Assembly: GCA_039819065.1 (NCBI GenBank)
Contig: JBCBSS010000081.1
Coordinates: 1-34,516 of the forward strand
Source: JBCBSS01 sp039819065
Lineage (GTDB): Bacteria; Bacteroidota; Bacteroidia; Cytophagales; Cyclobacteriaceae
Length of the DNA stretch: 34,516 bases
Direction: 5' to 3'
How positions within the stretch are numbered: the stretch's first letter is position 1; each line of letters begins with the position of its first letter. The position numbers and the translations under genes are program-made. Under the pieces are notes generated by a model, which was not told the DNA's origin, did not search any database, and was given only the letters and a program-made list of their open reading frames with translations. Shown here in pieces: positions 23,973-32,824 of this stretch.

Positions 23973-24145
23973 TGTACTATTCCTGTCCGTAGGAGTCTCT
24001 CAGACTACTGACCAAGAGGTACGACGAAGCAATCTAGTTGCTCAATTACGAATTAATGATAATCTTGATTCCACTGAGATACTGCTAAGACTGACTTTTG
24101 ATACCTCGCGCATCTTCTAGTATCAGTTCACCAAATGTCTTAAAT

Positions 24146-24285
24146 GAGGGTGTATCAAAAGCTGTCTTTTCGATCCCGACGGGTCGGGAGAGAAATCTTA
24201 CTCGACTCAAGGTGTTGATTATCAGGGGAGTAAGATTTCTCATTGCATTCGAAATGACATTAAAACGGGCTTTTGAGACAGCCTC
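24146..24285. mobile_element. 140-bp MITE-like element with terminal and internal inverted repeats
   Basis: The ends GAGGGTGTATCAAAAGC and GCTTTTGAGACAGCCTC are inverted repeats (15 of 17 pairs). Inside is a perfect 13-bp inverted repeat AGAAATCTTACTC (24191-24203) / GAGTAAGATTTCT (24228-24240), and CCCGAC/GTCGGG near 24174-24187. There is no coding capacity. The structure suits a non-autonomous, transposase-mobilised element; target duplications were not identified. Confidence 0.55.
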
Positions 24286-24440
24286 CGACATTGCCTTTAG
24301 CGAACTTTCAACAGAACTTGGGTGAGGTGGAAATCAGGTTAGAATATGTTAATCAAGTTCAAAGAAGAGATTCCCTGGATTAGTTCCTACGTCACTAACC
24401 ATGGAATGACGAGTACTGTAGAACAGTTGCCATGAAAAAC

Positions 24441-24473
24441 AGTAACTAGATTACTCCAAGTAATCTAGTTACT
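24441..24473. repeat. Perfect 15-bp hairpin before the tandem array
   Basis: AGTAACTAGATTACT and AGTAATCTAGTTACT are perfect reverse complements around CCA. The stem is AT-rich and is not followed by a T-tract. No gene ends nearby, so it is not an obvious terminator. Confidence 0.7.
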
Positions 24474-24510
24474 CTTAAAATGAATGCACAACCAAACTAT
24501 CACATCACCC

Positions 24511-24763
24511 AATCATCTCATTATCAAATCATCTCATTATCAAATCATCTCATTATCAAATCATCTCATTATCAAATCATCTCATTATCNNNNNNNNNNN
24601 NNNNNNNNNNNNNNNNNNNNNNNNNNNNNNNNNNNNNNNNNNNNNNNNNNNNNNNNNNNNNNNNNNNNNNNNNNNNNNNNNNNNNNNCATTATCAAATCA
24701 TCTCATTATCAAATCATCTCATTATCAAATCATCTCATTATCAAATCATCTCATTATCAAATC
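24511..24763 (+). repeat. 16-bp tandem repeat array interrupted by an assembly gap
   Basis: AATCATCTCATTATCA is repeated head to tail: five copies at 24511-24589 and four plus partial ends at 24688-24763, all essentially identical. Because 16 is not a multiple of three, reading frames across it show a 16-residue repeat in every frame and are not real genes. The true copy number is unknown because of the run of N in the middle. Confidence 0.9.
24590..24687. other. Assembly gap (98 N) inside the tandem array
   Basis: 98 undetermined bases. The repeat phase before and after the gap differs by 9 (mod 16), so 98 cannot be the true length if the array is uninterrupted; the size is an estimate. Confidence 0.95.
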
Positions 24764-24789
24764 ACCAGCACCTTAAATGATTATACTTC

Positions 24790-24809
24790 ATATCATCAAT
24801 TGATGATAT
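24790..24809. repeat. Perfect 20-bp palindrome
   Basis: ATATCATCAATTGATGATAT is self-complementary without a loop. It sits about 170 bases before the LolA-like gene and just after the tandem array. It could be an operator or a cruciform-forming site. Confidence 0.6.
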
Positions 24810-24982
24810 CGCTTATTTCTAAAGCCAGTTCACTCAGCTAATCGGGTATAATTTCCAATTCAGATCGAATACTACCACTGATCACAATTCGATTCCGAAT
24901 TACACGGGACATCCGTTACTTCTATTAAGAATCGATCATTGCTTTTTGCCTAAAGCATTTTAAATCAATACAGACCAAAACT

Positions 24983-25729
24983 ATGATCAAAACACTACTG
25001 CTTTGCTGTATGTGTCTGTTGCCGTATGCCGGTATAGATGACATCAACAGCACTGAAGGCCTTATACATGCTATGCATCAGAAGTATAAGGGCAAATGGT
25101 TTGACCAATTCACTTTCATTCAGGAGACGGTTCGATACAATGAGGATGGCACAGAGAGAGACAAAGCCGTTTGGTACGAAGCCATTGATTATCCTAACAA
25201 CTTTAGAATTGACTTCGGCGAGCCTAAAGAAGGCAATGCCGTGCTTTTCTCCCAGGACTCAGCTTATCGATTCCGAGAAGGCCAATTTCAAAACGCACGT
25301 TTCGAGCCCCAGGAATTTCTGCTCATGAAGGGCGGTCTCTACCACTACGATGTGAGCGTGGTGATGGAAAGGTTACAAGAATACGGCTATGACACTAAAC
25401 GATTTAGGAAGGATGTCCATAATGAACGCCCTGTCTTCGTGGTAGGTGCCGATCAAGATGATTTGAAAAGCAAGCAGTTTTGGTTCGATCAGGAACATCT
25501 CTACATGGTGCGGCGCATATATCAGACTGGAAATGGTAGAACCTTAGATGTGCAATACAGTGGGCACAAGCGGTACAATGGAGGTTGGGTAGAGCACGAA
25601 GTGAGGTTCTATGTGGATGGTAAATACCGTCAACTGGAGATTTATAAATCTATCGATGCTGATCCTGGTTTGGATGCACGCATCTTCGATCCGCAATGGT
25701 TCGGTAAAGCCCATTGGAAAAAAGACTAA
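24983..25729 (+). CDS. LolA-like outer-membrane lipoprotein carrier-fold protein
   Basis: A 248-residue exported protein. A short signal peptide (residues 1-16, ending LPYAG) is followed by a long antiparallel beta domain resembling LolA/LppX-type half barrels that carry lipids or lipoproteins: FTFIQETVRYN, KAVWYEAIDYPNNFRIDFG, the mid-protein KQFWFDQEHLYMVRRI and late DVQYSGHKRYNGGWVEHEVRFY. It is not the housekeeping LolA, which is shorter and better conserved. It precedes an FtsX/MacB-type permease gene by 29 bases, so the pair may act together in envelope transport. The fold assignment is by pattern and moderately certain. Confidence 0.65.
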   Translation: MIKTLLLCCMCLLPYAGIDDINSTEGLIHAMHQKYKGKWFDQFTFIQETVRYNEDGTERDKAVWYEAIDYPNNFRIDFGEPKEGNAVLFSQDSAYRFREGQFQNARFEPQEFLLMKGGLYHYDVSVVMERLQEYGYDTKRFRKDVHNERPVFVVGADQDDLKSKQFWFDQEHLYMVRRIYQTGNGRTLDVQYSGHKRYNGGWVEHEVRFYVDGKYRQLEIYKSIDADPGLDARIFDPQWFGKAHWKKD

Positions 25730-25758
25730 TATCAACTCCTCAAAAAAATTAGGTAAGT

Positions 25759-28206
25759 ATGTTTAAGAATTACATTAAAATCGCCTTCAGAGGCCTTTCC
25801 AGAAATAAAGTATTCTCCTTCATTAATATCGCCGGCCTGGCATTGGGCATGGCGTGCTGTATGCTCATTTTCCTTTATGTGAACGATGAGCTGAGCTATG
25901 ATAAGTTTCAAGAAAAAGCAGATAGGATGCACAGGGTCGTTTATCATGCTTCCAATGGTAACGATTATGGTCAAATACCGCCACCGATCAGTCCTTTGAT
26001 GACCGAGTACTTTCCCGAATTAGAAGCTTCGGCCAGAATGTACAGAAGAAATGCCAGTGTTACCATTCCAGTCGAGAATGGAGAACCGAAGTTTTTTGAG
26101 GAAACTAACATCTTCTTCACGGATTCTACCATTGCCAAGATATTCACCTTCGATTTCATCGCAGGCAGCCCCGAGAATATGTTAAAAGACCCTTTCACCG
26201 CTATCATTACCGATGAGGTGGCGAGGCGTTATTTTGGAGACGAAAATGCGCTGGGCAAGAACATTCTACTACAAGGAGACCGGTCATTCGAAGTGGTGGG
26301 TGTGGTCAAAGAGTATCCCGGTAATTCTCATTTACACTTCAACATACTCGTTCCTTTTGACAATATGTATGATATGGAGAATGAACAGCTTGGGCAGGCA
26401 CTTAGGAACAACTTCGCTCAGAATTGGCTGGTATCCCACTCACATACTTATGTATTGTTAAAGGAAGGGCAGAAGGCAGAGAACGTCAACGACAAATTCC
26501 AGGCCTTTGTCGATAATTATGCTCCAGAGAACCTGAACGTGGGTCAAAGTTTCTATCTGCAACCACTTTTGGATATCCATCTTCATTCTAATGTGTTCCT
26601 CGACCCGGAGCCACAGGGTGACATTCAGAATGTGTATTTGTTTTCGGTGATTGCTATCATCACCTTACTGATTGCCTGCTTCAACTTTGTTAACCTTTCT
26701 ACCGCACAATCGCTTAAAAGACTCAAAGAAGTAGGTATGCGTAAAGTGCTAGGAGCGAGGAAGTTTCAGTTATTTGGACAGTTTTTAGGAGAATCTATCC
26801 TGATCAGCCTCTTTGCATTTATACTGGCTACTAGCATTGTCTATTTGGGTATACCTAAAATGAACGAGCTTACGCAGAAAGAGCTGGAAATAAGTGCTTT
26901 ATTGAGCCCTATATCTGTTGTGGGCTTTTTACTCATCTTCATTGTCACAGGGTTGTTAGGTGGAAGTTATCCAGCCTTTCATATTACCAGAACGAAGACA
27001 TTGCTGACCTTGAAAGGTAAAGTATCAGAAAAGGTATCCAGCCATTTCACTTTGCGGAAGATATTGCTAGTGATGCAGTTCTCTATTTCGCTTATTCTGA
27101 TTACAGGTACAGTCATTATTTACAGCCAACTGGATTTTATGAACAATAGACCGCTTGGCTTTAAGCAAGAAGGTGTGTTGGGTATTCCTATATTCAGCAG
27201 CAACCTTAATAATGTCTTTGGCGGTGTTAATGGTGAAATAAGGGGTAGGCTGAATGCATTTGAAGAAGAGGTGCTTAGTAACCCACGTATTCATAAAGTG
27301 ACCCAGGCTTCTACCATGCCGGGTTTTGGAGCGGTGGGCCGTATGACTATCCCGGAAGGTTTCGATACAAGCGATCCTATTTTTGCCTCAACGCTTTCTG
27401 TGGATTACGATTTCGTACAAACCTTCGGTCTGGAGGTCTTACACGGGCGTGACTTCAACATTGAAGCTGGTAGTGACCACCTCAATGCCATCATCATCAA
27501 TGAGAGCGCCGTGGAAGAATTCAAATGGGGAGAAGTGCAAGATGCACTGGGCAAGACCATCAACCTGGAAGGGACCGAATATAACGTTATTGGTATAGTG
27601 AAGGACTTTCATTTCACGTCACTTCGCCAGCCCATTAGCGCGATGCTTCTTCATGTATCACCTGCCATGTTTACCACGCTTGCGGTAGAATTGGATGTAA
27701 CGGATTTTGATGAGACAATTGCTTTCATCAACGACAAGTGGCAAGAGGTATTTCCTGAGAAGACGTTCGAATACACCTTTCTAGACGACACCATTAGAAG
27801 CATTTACCAGACTGATAACAGACTTGGTTCTATCATTAGGATCTTTACCATCTTTGCTATCCTGGTTTCTTGCCTTGGAGCTTACGGCTTAATCATGTTT
27901 AGCGCCCGTCAAAAAGAGAAGGAGATAGGTGTAAGGAAGGTTTTAGGAGCATCGGTTCCTAAGATCATCAAGTTACTTTTTAAAGATTTTATGTGGCCTT
28001 ACGTACTGGGATTGATATTGGCTGTACCGGCTGTCTACTATTGGGGCAGCGGATGGCTGGAAGAGTTCAACTACCACATCAATATAGGCCCTCAGATATA
28101 CCTAATTGGTGCTATCTCGGTGCTGATAATCATTTGTTTGACAATCAGTTATCAGTCCATCAAAGCAGCACTGGTTAACCCCATTCAATCATTAAGGGAT
28201 GAGTAA
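25759..28206 (+). CDS. FtsX/MacB-family ABC transporter permease
   Basis: An 815-residue permease with duplicated modules. TM1 is at about 20-41, followed by a ~240-residue periplasmic MacB-like domain, helices at about 293-313, 344-365, 384-402 and 435-457, a second periplasmic domain (about 460-690), then helices at 692-713, 747-764 and 779-797. The two FtsX signatures MRKVLGARKFQLF and GVRKVLGASVPKII follow the helices that begin each permease core. In Bacteroidota such proteins export peptides, antibiotics or lipoproteins together with a separate ATPase. No ATPase gene is present in this window. The gene follows the LolA-like gene closely and is probably in its operon. Confidence 0.92.
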   Translation: MFKNYIKIAFRGLSRNKVFSFINIAGLALGMACCMLIFLYVNDELSYDKFQEKADRMHRVVYHASNGNDYGQIPPPISPLMTEYFPELEASARMYRRNASVTIPVENGEPKFFEETNIFFTDSTIAKIFTFDFIAGSPENMLKDPFTAIITDEVARRYFGDENALGKNILLQGDRSFEVVGVVKEYPGNSHLHFNILVPFDNMYDMENEQLGQALRNNFAQNWLVSHSHTYVLLKEGQKAENVNDKFQAFVDNYAPENLNVGQSFYLQPLLDIHLHSNVFLDPEPQGDIQNVYLFSVIAIITLLIACFNFVNLSTAQSLKRLKEVGMRKVLGARKFQLFGQFLGESILISLFAFILATSIVYLGIPKMNELTQKELEISALLSPISVVGFLLIFIVTGLLGGSYPAFHITRTKTLLTLKGKVSEKVSSHFTLRKILLVMQFSISLILITGTVIIYSQLDFMNNRPLGFKQEGVLGIPIFSSNLNNVFGGVNGEIRGRLNAFEEEVLSNPRIHKVTQASTMPGFGAVGRMTIPEGFDTSDPIFASTLSVDYDFVQTFGLEVLHGRDFNIEAGSDHLNAIIINESAVEEFKWGEVQDALGKTINLEGTEYNVIGIVKDFHFTSLRQPISAMLLHVSPAMFTTLAVELDVTDFDETIAFINDKWQEVFPEKTFEYTFLDDTIRSIYQTDNRLGSIIRIFTIFAILVSCLGAYGLIMFSARQKEKEIGVRKVLGASVPKIIKLLFKDFMWPYVLGLILAVPAVYYWGSGWLEEFNYHINIGPQIYLIGAISVLIIICLTISYQSIKAALVNPIQSLRDE

Positions 28207-28661
28207 ACTACCCTAAAGGGACTTCATTCTTGGCCTAATCAGCGGTTGAGTTTGAAGTCCTAAATCTTTCTAAAAGATTAAAAACCAAACATTTGCATTC
28301 TTTTTGACCAAATTACGTCGAAACGTATCCACTCATTAATAGATCAAATTTGTGTTTGATTCGGACCCTCCCTGTTTATCCAAATTAAATTTTGCTTTGC
28401 GATTCCTGACCTACTTGTGGTTTGGTGTTGACGTTGAGTGCCAAAGCTGATCCACTTCGACCCACACTTCAAGAACTTTAAATTTTTTCTTGATTAGGTG
28501 ATATTAGATGCTGTAAATGGACCGCTAAGCCGCTGATTGGTCGTCATTTTTCAGCAAATCTGCCATAGAAACCTACGTCGTCAATAGAATGGCATATTGT
28601 AGGTATGCATACTATCTGCCTAAAGCCTTCCTAATTTTGCGTCAGGAAAAACTTAGTTGAA
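28207..28661. other. Intergenic region before the TonB-dependent receptor gene
   Basis: 455 bases without a supported gene. An inverted repeat GGACTTCA (28219-28226) / TGAAGTCC (28253-28260) lies just after the permease stop and may be a weak terminator. A palindrome GTATGCATAC is at 28603-28612, just upstream of the -7 element of the receptor gene. Confidence 0.5.
28603..28639 (+). promoter_or_regulatory. Predicted promoter region of the TonB-dependent receptor gene
   Basis: TAATTTTG at 28632-28639 matches the Bacteroidota -7 consensus TAnnTTTG, about 22 bases before the start codon. No good -33 TTG is at the expected distance. The palindrome GTATGCATAC (28603-28612) overlaps where the -33 box would be and could be an activator or repressor site. 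Confidence 0.45.
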
Positions 28662-30869
28662 ATGAAAAGAATTTTTAAAACAAATGTCTTTGCTTTCGCA
28701 CTGTTGACTATGCTCAGTTTCGTGGCAAAAGCACAGGAGGTAGAAGATGTGGATCTATCATTGGAAGACCTAATGAACATGACCATAGAGTCTGCCTCGA
28801 AAAAACAAGAGAGTCTATTTGATGCACCGGTTTCTAGTTATTCTATTACCAGCACCGAAATAGAAAGAGCAGGAGCGACTTCAATCCCGGAGGCGCTTAG
28901 ATTAGCCCCAGGCCTTATCGTCAGGGAAACTACCAACGGAAACTACGATATCCACCTGAGAGGTTTTGATAACTTAGGCAGGTTTACACTTAATGCTGAT
29001 CAAACTAACCTAATCACTTTGGTGATGATCGATAACAGACCCATTTTTAACTACAACCAAGGTGGTGTATTCTGGGAATCTTTACCTATCGATATCATTG
29101 ATGTAGAAAGAATAGAAATTGTAAGGGGTCCTTCAGCGCCATTATTCGGACCAAACGCTGTGGCTGGAGTAATCAACATTATCACTAAGAATCAGCAGAG
29201 CGAAGAATTAAGAGTAGTTGGTAACGTACAATATGGTACGCCAAACACTTTTATCGGAAACACGTCAATCAGCAAGAAGATATCTGATAAAATAGGAGTG
29301 ACTATCTCTGGTAACTATCAGAGAAGAGAGAGACACGAAAACACCTATTATGAATTTGACAGAGATACTGTTCTAGCAAGCCCGGACTTATTGCAAAGAA
29401 GCAGGTTCTTCTCAGGGCAACCTATTAGCAATGTTGATACAAAATTCTCCAATCCTGAATTAGCACTGGAAAAGTATGGTGTGAATGCTTTTATCAACTA
29501 CGATATTCGAGAAGGAGCCCACTTAAGGGTTTCTACAGGTCTTCAAGATGCAAAAGCACAACGTGTATTCTTGAATGGTGATATCACACCACTATCATTT
29601 AACGAAAACGACAGCCGGTACTTTAACATAGAAGGAAGCTTTGACGGCCTGAACTTCAGAGCCGCCTATAACAGAGGTTTCGATGACGTACAATTAGGTT
29701 CTGACGAATTTAATTCACAATACGACTTCAACACTTACGATATTGTGGTCAATTACGACTGGCAGGTAGCTGATAACCTTTCTATCAGACCAGAGGTCAA
29801 CTATCAGCGTGCGGCTTATGATGACTCTGACTTTTTAGCTGAGTCCACTCAAGCAGGATTCTTTAATGGAGAAGCTGAAATTTCAACGATAGCTGCCTCT
29901 TTGAGAGCTGACTACTATCTTCTTAAGAACTTAAGATTGGTAGCTGGTGTAAGGGCTGACAAATTTGAAACTCCTGATGATACTTATATATCTTATCAAT
30001 TTGCGGGTACTTACAAGCTTAATGACAAATACCTTTTCAGAGCTGTTCACGCAAGGTCTAACAGTGGTTCATTCTTAGGACCAACATTCGTAAATGCTCC
30101 GGTTTTAAGAGACTTGCCCACTGGAACAGTATTGACCACTAATGTGCTTGGTAACCAGAACCTGGATTTAACCACCATTACATCATCTGAAATCGGTTTT
30201 AGGGCTCAGATAACGCAGTCTGTGCAATTGGATGTCGAGTTCTTTACACAAAAACTAGAGAATCTGGCCAACGTGATCCAGACGGGCATCACATTCTTAC
30301 CTAGCCCTCCATTCCCTGCAGGTGTACCCGAAACAACGACTTTCGAGTATAACAACCTGCCATTGGAAGCAAGGCAAAATGGTGTAACATTAGCATTGAA
30401 CATTGTACCTAACAGTCAACTTCAACTGAAGCCTTTCGTAACATGGCAACAGACTGATGTTGAGGACTTACCACTTGGGCTGAACAAATTGCCAATCAGC
30501 GATACTAACCCAACCAACTTTAACACAAGAATTGACGGTGAAAACGAAAGTACGCCAAGCTTCTTTGGTGGTGCATATATCAACTATGCTTTTGCCAATA
30601 AATTCAACATCAACTTGAACCCTTATTTCTTCTCAGGTCATGAGCAGTTTCACGCGGTTGATAACGACCTTGCTCATATCGGAAGGGATTCTGAATTCAG
30701 AAATATAGATGCCAAGTTCATTTTGAATGCTAAGGTATCTTATGATGTTGCGCCATTCCTGAATGTTTACTTCAATGCGCGCAACTTGACGAATGATGAT
30801 TCAAGAGAATATTATGGTACGTCGCAAATAGGAGGGCTTTACCTCTTAGGAGCGCAATTCAACTTCTAG
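28662..30869 (+). CDS. TonB-dependent outer-membrane receptor
   Basis: A 735-residue active transporter of the outer membrane. The signal peptide is cleaved after AKA (residue 24). The mature N-terminus, DLSLEDLMNMTIESASKK, is typical of CirA/BtuB-like receptors that lack the carboxypeptidase-like domain of SusC proteins. The plug (about 52-175) includes SIPEALRLAPG and IEIVRGPSAPLFGPNAVAGVINIIT. The rest is a 22-strand barrel ending in LYLLGAQFNF with the C-terminal Phe expected for outer-membrane assembly. No SusD is nearby, so siderophore, metal, vitamin or peptide uptake is more likely than glycan import. The substrate is not identifiable. Confidence 0.94.
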   Translation: MKRIFKTNVFAFALLTMLSFVAKAQEVEDVDLSLEDLMNMTIESASKKQESLFDAPVSSYSITSTEIERAGATSIPEALRLAPGLIVRETTNGNYDIHLRGFDNLGRFTLNADQTNLITLVMIDNRPIFNYNQGGVFWESLPIDIIDVERIEIVRGPSAPLFGPNAVAGVINIITKNQQSEELRVVGNVQYGTPNTFIGNTSISKKISDKIGVTISGNYQRRERHENTYYEFDRDTVLASPDLLQRSRFFSGQPISNVDTKFSNPELALEKYGVNAFINYDIREGAHLRVSTGLQDAKAQRVFLNGDITPLSFNENDSRYFNIEGSFDGLNFRAAYNRGFDDVQLGSDEFNSQYDFNTYDIVVNYDWQVADNLSIRPEVNYQRAAYDDSDFLAESTQAGFFNGEAEISTIAASLRADYYLLKNLRLVAGVRADKFETPDDTYISYQFAGTYKLNDKYLFRAVHARSNSGSFLGPTFVNAPVLRDLPTGTVLTTNVLGNQNLDLTTITSSEIGFRAQITQSVQLDVEFFTQKLENLANVIQTGITFLPSPPFPAGVPETTTFEYNNLPLEARQNGVTLALNIVPNSQLQLKPFVTWQQTDVEDLPLGLNKLPISDTNPTNFNTRIDGENESTPSFFGGAYINYAFANKFNINLNPYFFSGHEQFHAVDNDLAHIGRDSEFRNIDAKFILNAKVSYDVAPFLNVYFNARNLTNDDSREYYGTSQIGGLYLLGAQFNF

Positions 30870-30907
30870 TCACAACTAGGTTAGTAGCATAGCTACGCTT
30901 TCCTGAG

Positions 30908-30940
30908 AATGGGTTTCCGGTTCGTCCGGAACCCATTTTA
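30908..30940 (+). terminator. Terminator after the TonB-dependent receptor gene
   Basis: AATGGGTTTCCGG and CCGGAACCCATT form a 12-bp stem with one bulged T and loop TTCGT, followed by TTA. It is 38 bases past the receptor stop codon and 20 bases from the convergent Maf stop codon, so it may serve both directions weakly. Confidence 0.65.
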
Positions 30941-30960
30941 CAGGTAAAGTATCAGTTTTA

Positions 30961-31539
30961 TCAAGATTTGGGTTGCATACGGGTCAAGGTATCATAAACC
31001 TTGTGTATTGGAAGCCCCATCACATTGAAGTAAGAGCCTTCTATTTTTTCAACCCCTATCATACCAATCCATTCCTGGATGCCATATGAGCCTGCTTTGT
31101 CGAGTGGTTTGTAATGATCTAAGTAGTACTGTATCTCTTTCTTATCGAGTTTCTTGAAATAGACCTTGGTCACATCCTTGACCAGTTCATGACGATCCGT
31201 TGACTTGATACATACACCTGACACTACCTCGTGCATATTTCCGGAAAGTGACTTTAGCATTTTGGCAGCCTCATCCAGGCTTTTGGGCTTTCCGATTACC
31301 TTGTTCTTCAATTTGACGATGGTATCGGCGGTGATCACTATTTCATTGGTGATTTCTTCATTGAATGCTTCGGCCTTTTTTTGAGCCAGATAAACAGGCA
31401 CTTCATCAGCTGATAGATCTGGAGGGTACGTTTCCTCCACCTCTATGGTCTTGACCACGAAGTCGAAACCAGCCTCGAATAGTATTTGCTTCCTTCTAGG
31501 AGACTTAGAAGCTAGAATAAGGGGGAAAGACAAACTCAT
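30961..31539 (-). CDS. maf: Maf-family nucleotide pyrophosphatase
   Basis: A 192-residue nucleoside triphosphate pyrophosphatase, probably dTTP/UTP-specific (YhdE type), which clears non-canonical nucleotides. Motifs are ILASKSPRRKQIL (8-20), the ADTIV motif with the catalytic Asp, GKPKSLDEA, LSGNMHEVVSGV, DKAGSYGIQ and EGSYFNVMGLP. The ATG at 31539 is used because the Maf core begins there and AAAGAAG precedes it; an in-frame start 10 codons upstream adds only non-conserved residues. The start lies 35 bases inside the end of the upstream DUF1015 gene, so translation is coupled. Confidence 0.93.
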   Translation of the reverse strand: MSLSFPLILASKSPRRKQILFEAGFDFVVKTIEVEETYPPDLSADEVPVYLAQKKAEAFNEEITNEIVITADTIVKLKNKVIGKPKSLDEAAKMLKSLSGNMHEVVSGVCIKSTDRHELVKDVTKVYFKKLDKKEIQYYLDHYKPLDKAGSYGIQEWIGMIGVEKIEGSYFNVMGLPIHKVYDTLTRMQPKS

Positions 31540-32806
31540 CTTCTTTAATTGATCCGAACAAGAAACCACAAATTACCTTAGGATAGAAATACGTAGATTT
31601 CTGTGGCATAGTATATCCGCTATAACAAACTTGCTTCACCTGATCCATAGAAATGTCTTTGGTGATGATAGCCATTTGGGCTTCTTCCTTAATCACTTTT
31701 GCCAGGCAGTCAGTGAAGCTTCTGTCGAATATAATGTTTTCTGAAGTTGTATGTTCTTTACCAGGTATGCCCAGCACTTTCTCAATGATGAAATAATGCA
31801 TCACCGTCAAATCCAGCGCTTTGATTTCATCCGGGAAATTCCACTTGAGTTTCTCTATGGCTTCAGGCTTCAGCCGAACTTTGAAAGTCTTATCTTTGAA
31901 CAAAATACCAAAAGCCCACTGTTTACCCAGGATTACCTCATTGATAAAGTAGGCATCTTCAATAGGCTTAATAATAAAGTCTTCTTCAAACCGCTTCATT
32001 ATTTCTTCCTCGTCAAACCCAGGAAGGTTTTGAATCAACCTATGGGTAGGTAGAATACGGAGATCATCAGACTCTGAATTAGTTAGGAACATCAAGTGGT
32101 AATTGTAACCTTCCTCTCCCGTATGGTTAGGATTGGACTCCGTCATCTTTTTTCTATAGGCCAAAGACCCTTGATAGCGATGGTGACCATCAGCCAATAT
32201 AACTTTCTTGTCCTTTAATAGTGTGATGAACTTTTTGATTACATCCGCATCTTGAATCACACTAAGTACGTCCCGCACACCCTGGTAATCTTCCGTTTCG
32301 TAGATAGGGTTGCTCATACTTTCGTCCATGTACTGTTCTAACTCAAACTCGGGGTCAGTATATAAACCGTGCGTGGGACTTACATTGAGCTCAGTTTGCT
32401 CTAATAGCTCAATTCTATCATTCACGGCTTTGGGCATCGTATTCTCATGTCTCAAGAGTACATCTTCGTCCCAGTCATAGGCCTTTATGAAGGCAATAAA
32501 ACCTTTACGGCAATATTCCCTGGTACTACCAGGCAGGGTAAAATATTGGTAGTATACATATATAGAAGGCAATTCATCCTGTTTGACAATACCTTCTTCC
32601 TTCCATTTGTCTAATATCACTGCTGCGTTTTGTGCAGGTTGTTCACCTTGTGGTACCGACAAATGGATGCTGCAGTATGGATTCTTATATAGAGCCTTTC
32701 TCTGATTTTCCGAAACTACATCGAAAAGAGGGGAGGTAAGGTTCTCGATATCTTTGGAAAGCTCACGATTGTAACGCCAGGCTCTTAACGGTCTGATTTC
32801 TGCCAT
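31505..32806 (-). CDS. DUF1015 family protein
   Basis: A 433-residue conserved cytosolic protein of unknown function (COG4198/DUF1015). Family hallmarks are IRPLRAWRYN at the N-terminus, PYCSIHLS, STREYCRKGFIAFIKAYDW, HENTMPKAVNDRIELL, SPTHGLYTDP and the invariant ADGHHRYQ (205-212), which looks like a catalytic or metal-binding site. Members are widespread in bacteria and often sit near amino-acid or central metabolic genes. Here it lies between biotin carboxylase (18 bases away) and maf (35-base overlap), clearly one operon. Confidence 0.9.
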   Translation of the reverse strand: MAEIRPLRAWRYNRELSKDIENLTSPLFDVVSENQRKALYKNPYCSIHLSVPQGEQPAQNAAVILDKWKEEGIVKQDELPSIYVYYQYFTLPGSTREYCRKGFIAFIKAYDWDEDVLLRHENTMPKAVNDRIELLEQTELNVSPTHGLYTDPEFELEQYMDESMSNPIYETEDYQGVRDVLSVIQDADVIKKFITLLKDKKVILADGHHRYQGSLAYRKKMTESNPNHTGEEGYNYHLMFLTNSESDDLRILPTHRLIQNLPGFDEEEIMKRFEEDFIIKPIEDAYFINEVILGKQWAFGILFKDKTFKVRLKPEAIEKLKWNFPDEIKALDLTVMHYFIIEKVLGIPGKEHTTSENIIFDRSFTDCLAKVIKEEAQMAIITKDISMDQVKQVCYSGYTMPQKSTYFYPKVICGFLFGSIKEDEFVFPPYSSF

Positions 32807-32824
32807 TCAGTAAGAAGTATAGAA

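Larger units (their letters stand above)
23602..24037. repeat. Interspersed palindromic repeats (GTCATTGCGAGGAGG...GAAGCAATC type)
   Basis: TGTCATTGCGAGGAGG followed by ACGACGAAGCAATCCAG occurs at 23602-23635 and 23763-23796. A variant with a different centre is at 23825-23880 and a partial copy is at 24016-24037. After the first two copies come related tails (ATTGAAGTAAA). These are of a kind I recall as scattered intergenic repeats in Bacteroidota genomes. Open frames across them are not genes. Confidence 0.7.

Noticed and set aside
23542..24325. Open frames in the repeat field between the lipoprotein and LolA-like genes
   Set aside because: They translate interspersed repeats and the MITE-like element, and have no independent coding signs.
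24511..24763. CRISPR-like array
   Set aside because: The repeats are contiguous 16-mers with no unique spacers, and no cas gene is present.
24480..24780. Open frames encoding a 16-residue repeat across the tandem array
   Set aside because: The 16-bp unit gives the same peptide repeat in several frames, the frames span the N gap, and there is no ribosome site or domain.
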